From Pelagibacteraceae bacterium TMED65 (lineage in GTDB: Bacteria > Pseudomonadota > Alphaproteobacteria > TMED127): DNA of 10,033 nt. The notes beneath the pieces were generated by a model. It was not told where the DNA came from, ran no database searches, and saw only the letters and a list, made by a program, of their open reading frames with translations. The translations under genes and the position numbers were made by a program. This document shows positions 1 to 7,103 of this stretch, in pieces; positions within the stretch are counted from its first letter, which is position 1; every line of letters starts with the position of its first letter. Location: assembly GCA_002167215.1 (NCBI GenBank), contig NHDS01000032.1, positions 1 through 10,033 of the forward strand, given 5' to 3'.

Positions 1-13
1 TAAAGTATTATTT

Positions 14-709
14 TTAATCACCACCATATCTTCTTTTTCTACTTACATAATGCTTTATTGCTGACATGAATTTATAAGAATTGAATTCTGGCCATAGTGT
101 TTTTGTAAAATAAAATTCAGAATAGGCAACTTGCCAAAGAAGAAAATTAGATAATCTCATTTCTCCGGAAGTTCTAATAACTAGGTCTGGATCCGGCAAA
201 AAATTTGTCATTAGATTTTTTTTTATGTCAGATTCTTTTATTGAATTTTTGCTTCTACGTATTTTATTTACAGCTTCAACTATTTCGCTTCTTGATCCAT
301 AGTTTAATGCTAGTGTAAGGTATAATTTATTATATTTCCCAGTTAATAATTGTAGATCTTTTAACTGTTTTTTTACTTTTTCGTCAAATTTTTCAATATT
401 TCCTATGAAAGAAAATTTAATCTGTTTTTCAATAAAGTTTTCCTTTTCCGAATCTAAATAAAATTGTAGTAATGACTGTAAATTAAAAATCTCATTTTTA
501 CTTCTATTCCAATTTTCAGTTGAAAAGCTAAAGAAAGTTAAGTATTTAATTTTCAAATCTAGAGATTTCTTGACTATACTTCTTACGACCTCAGATCCTT
601 TTTTGTGACCTTCAATAATTGGTAATTTTTTTTTTTTTGCCCATCTTCTATTACCGTCCATTATAAAAGCTACGTGGTTTGGTAACTGTTTATTTAAATT
701 TAAAGACAT
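14..709 (-). CDS. uppS: Undecaprenyl diphosphate synthase (cis-prenyltransferase)
   Basis: The product condenses isopentenyl diphosphate units onto farnesyl diphosphate in cis to make undecaprenyl diphosphate, the lipid carrier for peptidoglycan and other surface glycans; the enzyme is soluble or peripheral to the inner membrane. The 231-residue protein has the usual family length. The diphosphate-binding motif MDGNRRWAK begins at residue 17, with the catalytic Asp at 18. FSTENW follows near residue 62, and the C-terminal IRTSGEMRLSNFLLWQ block, starting near 178, carries the conserved Arg, Ser-Asn and Trp-Gln residues. The family more often has TGGE where this protein has TSGE, a mild change. 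The ATG at 707-709 overlaps the frr stop by one base (TAATG), and AAGG lies 4 bases upstream, so translation is probably coupled to frr. A run of 13 A on the coding strand encodes the lysines after the first motif. cdsA would be expected next, outside the window. Confidence 0.96.
   Translation of the reverse strand: MSLNLNKQLPNHVAFIMDGNRRWAKKKKLPIIEGHKKGSEVVRSIVKKSLDLKIKYLTFFSFSTENWNRSKNEIFNLQSLLQFYLDSEKENFIEKQIKFSFIGNIEKFDEKVKKQLKDLQLLTGKYNKLYLTLALNYGSRSEIVEAVNKIRRSKNSIKESDIKKNLMTNFLPDPDLVIRTSGEMRLSNFLLWQVAYSEFYFTKTLWPEFNSYKFMSAIKHYVSRKRRYGGD
626..638 (-). repeat. 13-base homopolymer (poly-A on the coding strand) inside uppS
   Basis: Thirteen consecutive T on the plus strand read as thirteen A in the uppS message, covering the last base of an Ala codon and four AAA Lys codons just after the DGNRRWAK motif. 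It is the longest mononucleotide run I found; the next longest are 9-10 bases. Runs of this length are known to promote polymerase slippage and indels. The reading frame is intact as given. Confidence 0.9.
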
Positions 710-1263
710 TAAACCTTTAAAATATCCTTTTCCTTTTCTTGAAACAACGTATCAACTTTTTCAATAAAACTATCAGTTATTTTTTGCATTTTTTCTGAAA
801 ATTGAAAAGAATCATCTTTTGAAATATTCTTTTGTTTTTCTTCGTCTTTAATCATATCCATCGCATCCCTTCTTATATTTCTAATTGTTATTCTAGTATC
901 TTCAGCATACTTTGATGCAATTTTTACTATTTCTATTCTTCTTTCTTGTGATAACTCTGGAATAGGAACTCTAATCACATTACCTTCTATCATTGGGTTC
1001 AAACCTAAGTCTGAGTTTCTTATTGCTTTCTCAACAGACTGAATCAGAGTCTCGTCCCATACTTGAACTGTGATGAGTCTAGATTCAGGAATACTTATAT
1101 TGCCAATTTGATTAATTGGAACCTTACTCCCATATGCTTCAACGCCTATGGGTTCCAAAAGGCTTGCTGAAGCTCGACCAGTTCTAAGCCCTTGAAAATC
1201 TCTTCTAAGGATATCTATTGATTTTTCCATTTTCTCTTGATAATCATTGAACTCTAATGTCAT
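709..1263 (-). CDS. frr: Ribosome recycling factor (RRF)
   Basis: RRF acts with EF-G in the cytoplasm to split the post-termination ribosome so that its subunits can be reused. At 184 residues the protein matches the family length (E. coli 185). It shows the N-terminal helix with DFQGLRTGRAS near residues 22-32, the beta domain including the VIRVPIPELSQERR segment near 96-109, and the IRNIRRDAMD helix, in which Arg132 aligns with the functionally critical Arg132 of the E. coli protein. The ATG at 1261-1263 overlaps the pyrH stop as ATGA, typical of translational coupling. Only a weak AAGA stands directly upstream. A much stronger GGAGG lies 24 bases upstream (1288-1292) inside the end of pyrH. 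The TAA stop overlaps the uppS start by one base. Confidence 0.97.
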   Translation of the reverse strand: MTLEFNDYQEKMEKSIDILRRDFQGLRTGRASASLLEPIGVEAYGSKVPINQIGNISIPESRLITVQVWDETLIQSVEKAIRNSDLGLNPMIEGNVIRVPIPELSQERRIEIVKIASKYAEDTRITIRNIRRDAMDMIKDEEKQKNISKDDSFQFSEKMQKITDSFIEKVDTLFQEKEKDILKV

Positions 1264-1976
1264 TCTTGTATAAGGGTAAAACTCCCTCCTCCGTCAACTA
1301 TATGTTTTAATGAATTATCTTCCTGTATTGAAAACACCAATACTGGAATATTATTTTCTTTTGCTAGTGAAATTGAAGCTGTATCCATTACCCTTAAGTC
1401 TTTATTAATAACATAATCATAACTAAGGTCATATAATTTTTTTGCATTTTTATTTTTTTTTGGATCTGAATCATAAATACCGTCAACTTTTGTAGCCTTC
1501 ATTAAAACATCACACTTCATTTCAGAGGCGCGAAGTGCCGCTGCAGTATCTGTCGTAAAATATGGATTACCAGTTCCTGCAGCAAAAATAACAATCCTAT
1601 TTTTATCAATGTGTCTTAAAGCTTTTCTTCTTATATAAGATTCGCAAACATTATCTATCTTTAAGGCTGATTGAACTCTAGTATCGACTCCTTTTTGTTC
1701 AATGGAGTTTTGTAAAATAAGTGAATTTATAACTGTTGCCATCATCCCAGTATAATCTGCAGACGATCTATCCATACCTTTAGATGAAGCGGATATTCCC
1801 CTAAAAATATTACCACCACCAACAACAATTGAAACTTTTATTCCTTTATTGAAAACATGAATTATCTGATCAGTTATAGAGTTTATGGTATTCAAATCTA
1901 TCCCAAAATCTTGATCTCCCATCAACGCTTCACCTGAAAGTTTTAGCATTATATGTTTATAAGGAAATTTTTTCAA
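1260..1976 (-). CDS. pyrH: Uridylate (UMP) kinase
   Basis: The enzyme phosphorylates UMP to UDP with ATP, feeding pyrimidine nucleotide synthesis; bacterial members are hexamers of the amino-acid-kinase fold, usually stimulated by GTP and inhibited by UTP. The 238-residue protein shows LKLSGEAL near 11-18 (phosphate-binding Lys12), VVGGGNIFRG at 51-60, AGTGNPYFTTDTAA near 133-146 and the nucleotide-binding KATKVDGIYDSDP at about 160-172. The start is a TTG at 1974-1976, which is the first possible start after an in-frame stop. The next Met (ATG at 1947-1949) would remove the first beta strand that aligns with other UMP kinases, so I prefer TTG. Nine bases separate it from the tsf stop, with no clear Shine-Dalgarno, so re-initiation after tsf is likely. 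The TGA stop overlaps frr by 4 bases. Confidence 0.95.
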   Translation of the reverse strand: MKKFPYKHIMLKLSGEALMGDQDFGIDLNTINSITDQIIHVFNKGIKVSIVVGGGNIFRGISASSKGMDRSSADYTGMMATVINSLILQNSIEQKGVDTRVQSALKIDNVCESYIRRKALRHIDKNRIVIFAAGTGNPYFTTDTAAALRASEMKCDVLMKATKVDGIYDSDPKKNKNAKKLYDLSYDYVINKDLRVMDTASISLAKENNIPVLVFSIQEDNSLKHIVDGGGSFTLIQE

Positions 1977-1985
1977 AACTAGAAA

Positions 1986-2864
1986 CTATTCTTGACCTAA
2001 TTTAAATATATGGTAATCCAAGATTTTGAAATCATCATTGTGTTCTTTATTAAATGCAGAAATACAATCCTTAATTTTAGTTTTATTGTCGATTACAAAT
2101 ATTTGTTCTAGTAAACAGACTTCTTCGAAATATTTTTTCACTTTACCTTCAATGATTTTTTTCATGATATCCTCAGGTTTATTAGATGTTTTTAATTGCT
2201 CAGCATATATTACTTTTTCCTTTTCTACTAAAGAGCTATCCAAACTATCAATATCTTTAGACTTTGGGTCTGTTGCCGCTATATGCATACAGATGTTTTT
2301 AGCAAAATCATCAGTATATTTTGAATTATTTTTATTAGAAAACACCAACAAAACTCCAATTTTACCAGACTTTTGGTTTATAGCGTTATGTAAATATTTT
2401 TGGAATTTAAACTCACTTTCACCAATATATTTTAATCTTCTAATGATTATATTTTCTCCAAGTTTAGCTATTGTATCTGTCAAAGAATCTTTAACGTTTT
2501 TACTAGAATTGAGATAATTTGAATTAAGAAGGCTATCGATGTCATTGCAACTATTAATGACACATGTTTGTGTTAATTCATCACAAAAATTTTGAAATAT
2601 TTCATTTCTTGCAACAAAATCTGTCTCTGCGTTAACTTCAATCATAACAGCTTGGTTAGCTGTTGTATGGATTGTAACAAGTCCGTCTGATGCCGATCTT
2701 GTGGACTTTTTTTGAGCGGTATTTATTCCTTTTTTTCTTAGCCACTCAATAGCTTTTTCAACATCTCCGTTAGATTCATCCAAAGCCTTTTTACAATCCA
2801 TCATACCAGCACCGGACTTGTCTCTCAACTCTTTTATATCTGCTGAACTGAAGTTCATATTCAT
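1986..2864 (-). CDS. tsf: Elongation factor Ts
   Basis: EF-Ts is the guanine-nucleotide exchange factor that regenerates EF-Tu-GTP in the cytoplasm. The 292-residue protein has the N-terminal UBA-like domain with the signature [18 protein letters not shown] near residues 11-28. The core follows, with [12 protein letters not shown] near 76-87, in which Asp82 and Phe83 match the TDFV residues that intrude into EF-Tu. The dimerisation and C-terminal modules are present, ending with a family-like [20 protein letters not shown] tail. The ATG at 2862-2864 lies 6 bases after the rpsB stop. A second in-frame ATG two codons later (2856-2858) is equally possible, and neither has a Shine-Dalgarno, so translation is probably coupled to rpsB. 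The rpsB-tsf pairing is nearly universal in bacteria. The stop is TAG. Confidence 0.97.
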   Translation of the reverse strand: MNMNFSSADIKELRDKSGAGMMDCKKALDESNGDVEKAIEWLRKKGINTAQKKSTRSASDGLVTIHTTANQAVMIEVNAETDFVARNEIFQNFCDELTQTCVINSCNDIDSLLNSNYLNSSKNVKDSLTDTIAKLGENIIIRRLKYIGESEFKFQKYLHNAINQKSGKIGVLLVFSNKNNSKYTDDFAKNICMHIAATDPKSKDIDSLDSSLVEKEKVIYAEQLKTSNKPEDIMKKIIEGKVKKYFEEVCLLEQIFVIDNKTKIKDCISAFNKEHNDDFKILDYHIFKLGQE

Positions 2865-2870
2865 ATCTGA

Positions 2871-3578
2871 TTAGCCATTTTTAGAGTTAATATCATCTTG
2901 TTGATTCTTAACATTGTTTATAGTGTCAGATATAGCACTGCAATAGTATTCTATTGATCGAATGGCATCGTCGTTTCCTGGTATTGGATGATCTATACCC
3001 TCTGGATCAGAATTGGAATCTATAACTGCAACAATTGGGATGCCAATTTTATTAGCTTCTTTCACAGCCAAAATCTCTTTGTTAGTATCAACAATAAATA
3101 GCAAGTCTGGCTTACCAGACATATTTTTAATACCACCCAAAGCTTTATTAAGTTTTTCTACAGAATTCTCAAATTTAAGTAATTCTTTCTTAGTGTAAGA
3201 ACTTGTTTTATTTAAAAGTATGTCTTCCATGTCTTTGAGTTTCTTAATAGAATTTTGAATTGTATCCCAGTTTGTGAGCATACCACCTAACCATCTTTTA
3301 TTGATAAAGTATTGATCACAATCAAGGGCATATTTTTCGATTATGTCCGAAGCTTGTCTTTTGGTTCCTACAAACAATATATTTTTACCTTCCTTGGCAA
3401 AATCTTCGACCGTTTTAAGGGCATTTTGAAAAAAAATTAGCGTTTGTTGCAGATCAATTATATGTATACCATTTCTATGTCCGAAAATAAAATCAGACAT
3501 TTTGGGGTTCCACCTATTAGTTCTGTGACCAAAATGAACGCCTGCATCTAGTAGGTCTTTGATAGATATTTGTTTCAT
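2871..3578 (-). CDS. rpsB: 30S ribosomal protein S2
   Basis: S2 is a late-assembling small-subunit protein, required for S1 to bind the ribosome. The 235-residue protein (E. coli 241) has the N-terminal signature LLDAGVHFGHRTNRWNPKM, then the GIHIIDLQQT segment, ILFVGTKRQA near 67-76, the NKRWLGGMLTNW motif near 92-104, the coiled-coil hairpin about 105-150, and the C-terminal PDLLFIVD and IPIVAVIDSNSDPEGIDHPIPGND-type region split over about 156-203. The last roughly 15 residues are polar and probably disordered. The ATG at 3576-3578 has a good GGAG (3586-3589) 7 bases upstream. Upstream lies a structured leader that can bury this site. As first gene after a 105-base gap it probably opens a transcription unit with tsf and, at least in part, pyrH-frr-uppS. 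Confidence 0.97.
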   Translation of the reverse strand: MKQISIKDLLDAGVHFGHRTNRWNPKMSDFIFGHRNGIHIIDLQQTLIFFQNALKTVEDFAKEGKNILFVGTKRQASDIIEKYALDCDQYFINKRWLGGMLTNWDTIQNSIKKLKDMEDILLNKTSSYTKKELLKFENSVEKLNKALGGIKNMSGKPDLLFIVDTNKEILAVKEANKIGIPIVAVIDSNSDPEGIDHPIPGNDDAIRSIEYYCSAISDTINNVKNQQDDINSKNG

Positions 3579-3585
3579 AAAGAAT

Positions 3586-3589
3586 CTCC
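3586..3589 (-). promoter_or_regulatory. Shine-Dalgarno GGAG of rpsB
   Basis: On the minus strand GGAG lies 7 bases before the rpsB ATG, near-ideal spacing. It is the clearest correctly spaced site in the rpsB-uppS half of the window, where internal genes have weak or no sites. It lies within the 7-base segment (3586-3592) that can pair with the loop of the upstream hairpin. Confidence 0.85.
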
Positions 3590-3632
3590 GGTTATACGTT
3601 CACGCGAAAAAAATCACCAGAGTATTCGCGTG
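3586..3632 (-). promoter_or_regulatory. Putative rpsB leader pseudoknot that sequesters the ribosome binding site
   Basis: Read on the minus strand, CACGCGAA (3632-3625) and TTCGCGTG (3608-3601) form a perfect 8-bp stem around a 16-base loop. The loop contains CTCTGGT (3622-3616), which can pair over 7 positions (one G-U) with ACCGGAG (3592-3586), the Shine-Dalgarno region of rpsB. The connecting segments are 2 bases (TA), 7 bases (GATTTTT) and 8 bases (AACGTATA), compatible with an H-type pseudoknot, where a 1-2 base first loop commonly crosses a 6-7 bp second stem. The high-G+C blocks stand out in an otherwise A/T spacer. In E. coli, S2 represses its own operon through the rpsB 5' leader; by analogy S2 may stabilise this fold and block initiation. 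The pairing is seen in the sequence; the function is inferred. It lacks a U-run after the stem, so it is not an intrinsic terminator. Confidence 0.65.
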
Positions 3633-3641
3633 TATGAATTA

Positions 3642-3675
3642 AATATATAGGTACAGTTTTAAAATTAAAAATCAA
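3642..3675 (-). promoter_or_regulatory. Candidate promoter for the rpsB operon
   Basis: On the minus strand TATATATT (3649-3642) is a plausible -10 element; transcription would start near 3634-3638, just before the leader stem at 3632, which fits a leader beginning with its hairpin. A TTGATT (3675-3670) resembles a -35 element, but the spacing to TATATA is 20 bases, longer than the usual 16-18, so the -35 is doubtful. The spacer is so A/T-rich that -10-like words are expected by chance. Confidence 0.4.
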
Positions 3676-3683
3676 CTACAAAT

Positions 3684-6600
3684 TTAATTAATTTCCTCAA
3701 AATTCAATATACCCTGCATAGCTTTTATTTTAATAATAAATTCAAGGTCTACATTATATTTATGATTACTATGTATTTTGATTTCTTTGTTATCAAGAAC
3801 AAAAGCAAAATCAATTTTATTTTCACCTTTAATGTTTTTATCTAATAATTTTTTAAATTTAATAAAATCCAACTTATCTGGATACAATTTAACTTTATAG
3901 GAGTTTTTATTATTTTCATATTTCTCTAATTTTTTAATATCATTAATTACTATTCTTTCAGAATCATTCATATTTTGTTTTGAAATTCTAAATCTGTAAA
4001 TTTCGCCAGATTTTAAATTAAAATTTAAATTTTCTAATACCTCTGAAAAACATATAGAATCGATATTACCGGAATCATCACCTAAATTTAAAAAGCAAAA
4101 TTTTTTACCAGTTTTAGACTTTCTTTCATTTATATTATTAAGCATAGCTATAAAACTAAAGATTTTATTTTTTTCTGTTGTTGTTGAGCTATTTAAATAT
4201 TCTAAATCTAAAATATTCTCTTTTTCATAAATATTTTTATAAATTCTAGTTGGATGTTCAGATAAATAAAAACCAAATGCCTCAACTTCTCTGTTGAGTT
4301 TTTCATTTAATTTCCAATCAGGCTGATTTTTTTGTTCTAGATAATTGTTTAAATCATTATTTTGAGGAAATAAACTTACTTGATTCTGATTGAAGTTTTT
4401 ATGAAAGTTCGAATTGAATAATATAATCTTATCAATATTATTAAACAAATATTTTTGATTTTTTTCAATGGAACTCAGAGAATTTGAAAAAATTAACGCC
4501 TCAAGAATTTTTTTATTTAACACGTTATTTGATAATCTTATAAGAAGATCATTAAGGTTTTTAAATTTACCATCTGTTTGTCTATTTCTAACTAATTCAC
4601 TTATAGATTGTTCACCAATATTTTTAATTGCACCTAAACCAAACTTAATTGATACTGGATTATAATTTTCATCATAATTAACAACGAAATTAGTCTCGGA
4701 GTAATTAATGTCTGGGTTTATCACTTTAAATCCTATTTTTTTTAGTTCACCACAATAAATAGATAATTTATCAAAATTATTGATATCGCAATTCATCAAT
4801 GCACAGAAGAATTCAAGAGGATAATTTGATTTTAAAAAAGCAGTTTGATATGCTATCATTGCATAAGCTGCTGCATGACTTTTATTAAATCCATACCCCG
4901 CAAATTTTGCAATCTCATCAAATAAATTAGAGGATTTATCTTCTGAAATATTATTTTTCACACAACCTAATATGAATTCTTCTCGTTGTGCAACCATTTC
5001 AGATTTAATTTTTTTGCCCATCGCTCTTCTTAATAAATCTGCTTTTGCTAAACTAAACCCTGCAAGTTTTTGGGCAATCAACATTACTTGTTCTTGATAA
5101 ACCATAATACCATAGGTTTCATCAAGAATTTCTTTTAAGTCATCATGAATATAGTCATAGCTTTCCTTATTTTGTTTTCTGTTAATATAAGTTGGAATAT
5201 TATCCATTGGTCCTGGTCTATATAAAGATACAATTGCTATTAGATCCTCAAATCTATCAGGCTTTATTTTTATAATTGTTTCTTTCATACCCTGGCCTTC
5301 CATTTGAAAAACTCCTGTGGTCATACCATTTCTTAACATTTTATATGTTAAATTATCATCCAGAGGTATCTTATCTATCTTGATATTTACACCTCTGTTT
5401 TTAAGGTTTTTAATTGTTTCATCAATCACCGTGAGAGTTTTTAAACCTAAAAAATCGAATTTAATCAATCCAAATTTTTCAACATATTTCATAGAAAATT
5501 GAGTCACTGGAATGTCAGATTTGGGATCCTTATACAGTGGTATTGATTCATCAAGAGATTTTTCTGCTATTACAATGCCAGCAGCATGTGTCGAAGCATG
5601 TCTAAGTAAACCCTCTAAGTTTATAGAAATTTCAAATAAATTTTTTATATTACTGTCATTTTTAACCATCTTTCTTATTGCTCTGTTTTCTTTAAAGAAA
5701 TCTTTTAAAGTCAAAGGGTTTGCAGGGTTGAAAGGTATCATTTTACAGAACTCGTCCACTTGATTAAGTGGTAGTTGTAAAACTCTTCCAACATCTCTTA
5801 AAGCAGCTCTGGCCTGAAATGAACCAAAGGTTATAATTTGTGCAACATTAAGGTCACCATATTTCTTTTGTACATATTTTATTACTTCATCCCTTTTATC
5901 CATGCAAAAATCTATATCAAAATCTGGTAGTGAGATTCTTTCAGGATTTAAAAACCTCTCAAAAATTAATCCAAATTTTAGTGGGTCGAGATCGGTAATT
6001 GACAAACACCAGGCAACAAGTGACCCTGCACCTGAACCTCTTCCAGGACCGACTGGGATACTATTAGTCTTTGACCAATTTATAAAATCAGATACTATTA
6101 AAAAGTAACTTGAATACCCCATCTTCATTATAACATCCAACTCATAATTTAATCTTTTATGATATACTTCGTCTAATTGATTTTCATCGTATAATTTCAA
6201 TCTTTCTTTCAAACCATTTTCAGAATTTATTCTTAATAAAGTGTTTTCATCTGATTCATTAGAATGGATTTTAGGGAGACTTGGAGGCTTCTCTTCTAAA
6301 TAGAATGAACATCTTTTTGCAATTAAAACAGTGTTTATACAAACTTGAGGTATGTCTGAAAATAAATTAATCATTTCATCAGAACTCTTTAAGTAATATT
6401 CTTGTTTGCTTTTAATTCTATCATCGCTATCTAAATATTTTTGTTGGGAAATACTTAAAAGTGCATCGTGAGATTTAAAAAATTCTTTTTTTAGGTAGAA
6501 GTTTTCATTTGTAGCGACTAATGGTATTTTTTTTAAATGAGATTTGTTAATTAAATAATTCTCATAATCATATGACTTTTGATTTTTATACCTTTGTATT

Positions 6601-7103
6601 TCAAGAAAAAAATTATCATTATAAATTTCATTTAGCTCACCAATTAAGTTATCTGATAATAATTTATTTTCTTTATAATTGTTTGTAAGGATCCCAAATT
6701 CTCCACCACACAAACACATCAGTCCATTTTTTTGATGTTTTAAATCAGTTAATGATAAATAGGGATTATCGGTTGTAGTTTTTTCTAAATAGGATTTTGA
6801 TACCAATTTAATTAGATTTTTATAACCCACTTTATTTTTACACAAAAGAAGAATGTAACCATTTTTGTATTTCTCATCTTTTATAAGAATATTAGAACCT
6901 ATTATGGGTTGAATTCCATTTTTCTCACATTCAATACAAAATTCCAAACTACCAAATAAATTATTAAAATCAGATATAGCAGTAGCTGGCATTTTTTCAT
7001 CTTTACAAAAATTAACCAATTCTTTTATCCTAAGTGCCCCTTTGGATAGAGAATATTGCGAATAATTTCTTAAATGAACAAATTTATTATCTCTTGCAAT
7101 CAA
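3684..7103 (-). CDS. dnaE: DNA polymerase III alpha subunit (replicative polymerase)
   Basis: This is the catalytic subunit of the replicase. From the preferred TTG at 7101-7103 it is 1139 residues (E. coli 1160). Domains in order: PHP domain (about 5-270), palm/thumb/fingers with PGRGSGAGS at 353-361 and LPDFDIDF near 392-399 (catalytic Asp394 and Asp396, third Asp550 in KFDFLGL), a helix-hairpin-helix region about 820-870, a clamp-binding pentapeptide QVSLF at 908-912, an OB fold about 980-1070, and a tau-binding-like tail. The PHP metal ligands are degenerate (HLRNYS where active forms have H-x-H), as in other proteobacterial DnaE that rely on a separate epsilon exonuclease. A strong GGAGG (7112-7116) ends 8 bases before the TTG. 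The in-frame ATG at 7118 and TTG at 7121 lie on or before this site, so they are less likely. The 5' end overlaps lolD by 17 bases. The TAA stop precedes the rpsB spacer. Confidence 0.96.
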   Translation of the reverse strand: MIARDNKFVHLRNYSQYSLSKGALRIKELVNFCKDEKMPATAISDFNNLFGSLEFCIECEKNGIQPIIGSNILIKDEKYKNGYILLLCKNKVGYKNLIKLVSKSYLEKTTTDNPYLSLTDLKHQKNGLMCLCGGEFGILTNNYKENKLLSDNLIGELNEIYNDNFFLEIQRYKNQKSYDYENYLINKSHLKKIPLVATNENFYLKKEFFKSHDALLSISQQKYLDSDDRIKSKQEYYLKSSDEMINLFSDIPQVCINTVLIAKRCSFYLEEKPPSLPKIHSNESDENTLLRINSENGLKERLKLYDENQLDEVYHKRLNYELDVIMKMGYSSYFLIVSDFINWSKTNSIPVGPGRGSGAGSLVAWCLSITDLDPLKFGLIFERFLNPERISLPDFDIDFCMDKRDEVIKYVQKKYGDLNVAQIITFGSFQARAALRDVGRVLQLPLNQVDEFCKMIPFNPANPLTLKDFFKENRAIRKMVKNDSNIKNLFEISINLEGLLRHASTHAAGIVIAEKSLDESIPLYKDPKSDIPVTQFSMKYVEKFGLIKFDFLGLKTLTVIDETIKNLKNRGVNIKIDKIPLDDNLTYKMLRNGMTTGVFQMEGQGMKETIIKIKPDRFEDLIAIVSLYRPGPMDNIPTYINRKQNKESYDYIHDDLKEILDETYGIMVYQEQVMLIAQKLAGFSLAKADLLRRAMGKKIKSEMVAQREEFILGCVKNNISEDKSSNLFDEIAKFAGYGFNKSHAAAYAMIAYQTAFLKSNYPLEFFCALMNCDINNFDKLSIYCGELKKIGFKVINPDINYSETNFVVNYDENYNPVSIKFGLGAIKNIGEQSISELVRNRQTDGKFKNLNDLLIRLSNNVLNKKILEALIFSNSLSSIEKNQKYLFNNIDKIILFNSNFHKNFNQNQVSLFPQNNDLNNYLEQKNQPDWKLNEKLNREVEAFGFYLSEHPTRIYKNIYEKENILDLEYLNSSTTTEKNKIFSFIAMLNNINERKSKTGKKFCFLNLGDDSGNIDSICFSEVLENLNFNLKSGEIYRFRISKQNMNDSERIVINDIKKLEKYENNKNSYKVKLYPDKLDFIKFKKLLDKNIKGENKIDFAFVLDNKEIKIHSNHKYNVDLEFIIKIKAMQGILNFEEIN

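Noticed and set aside
1..13. Start region of the next gene after uppS
   Set aside because: Only 13 A/T-rich bases are visible, with no start codon or ribosome binding site, so cdsA or any other gene cannot be supported.
2026..2517. A 163-codon plus-strand open frame antisense to tsf
   Set aside because: It lies entirely inside a clear EF-Ts gene, has no ribosome binding site or recognisable domain, and such frames are common opposite AT-rich genes. The shorter plus-strand frames inside rpsB and dnaE (3013-3198, 4468-4665, 5317-5502, 5512-5763, 5902-6108) were rejected for the same reason.
3601..3632. Intrinsic terminator for dnaE
   Set aside because: The stem is G+C-rich and perfect, but on the minus strand it is followed by AACGTATAACC rather than a U-run, and on the plus strand there is no T-run after it either. 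The T-run is inside the loop. A leader structure explains it better.
3657..3670. AT-only imperfect palindrome as an operator
   Set aside because: TTTTAAAATTAAAA is low complexity and likely by chance in a spacer of this composition.
3684..7103. Intein, frameshift or split in dnaE
   Set aside because: The polymerase motifs run in the right order with normal spacing and the total length is close to the family norm; no insertion or internal stop is seen.
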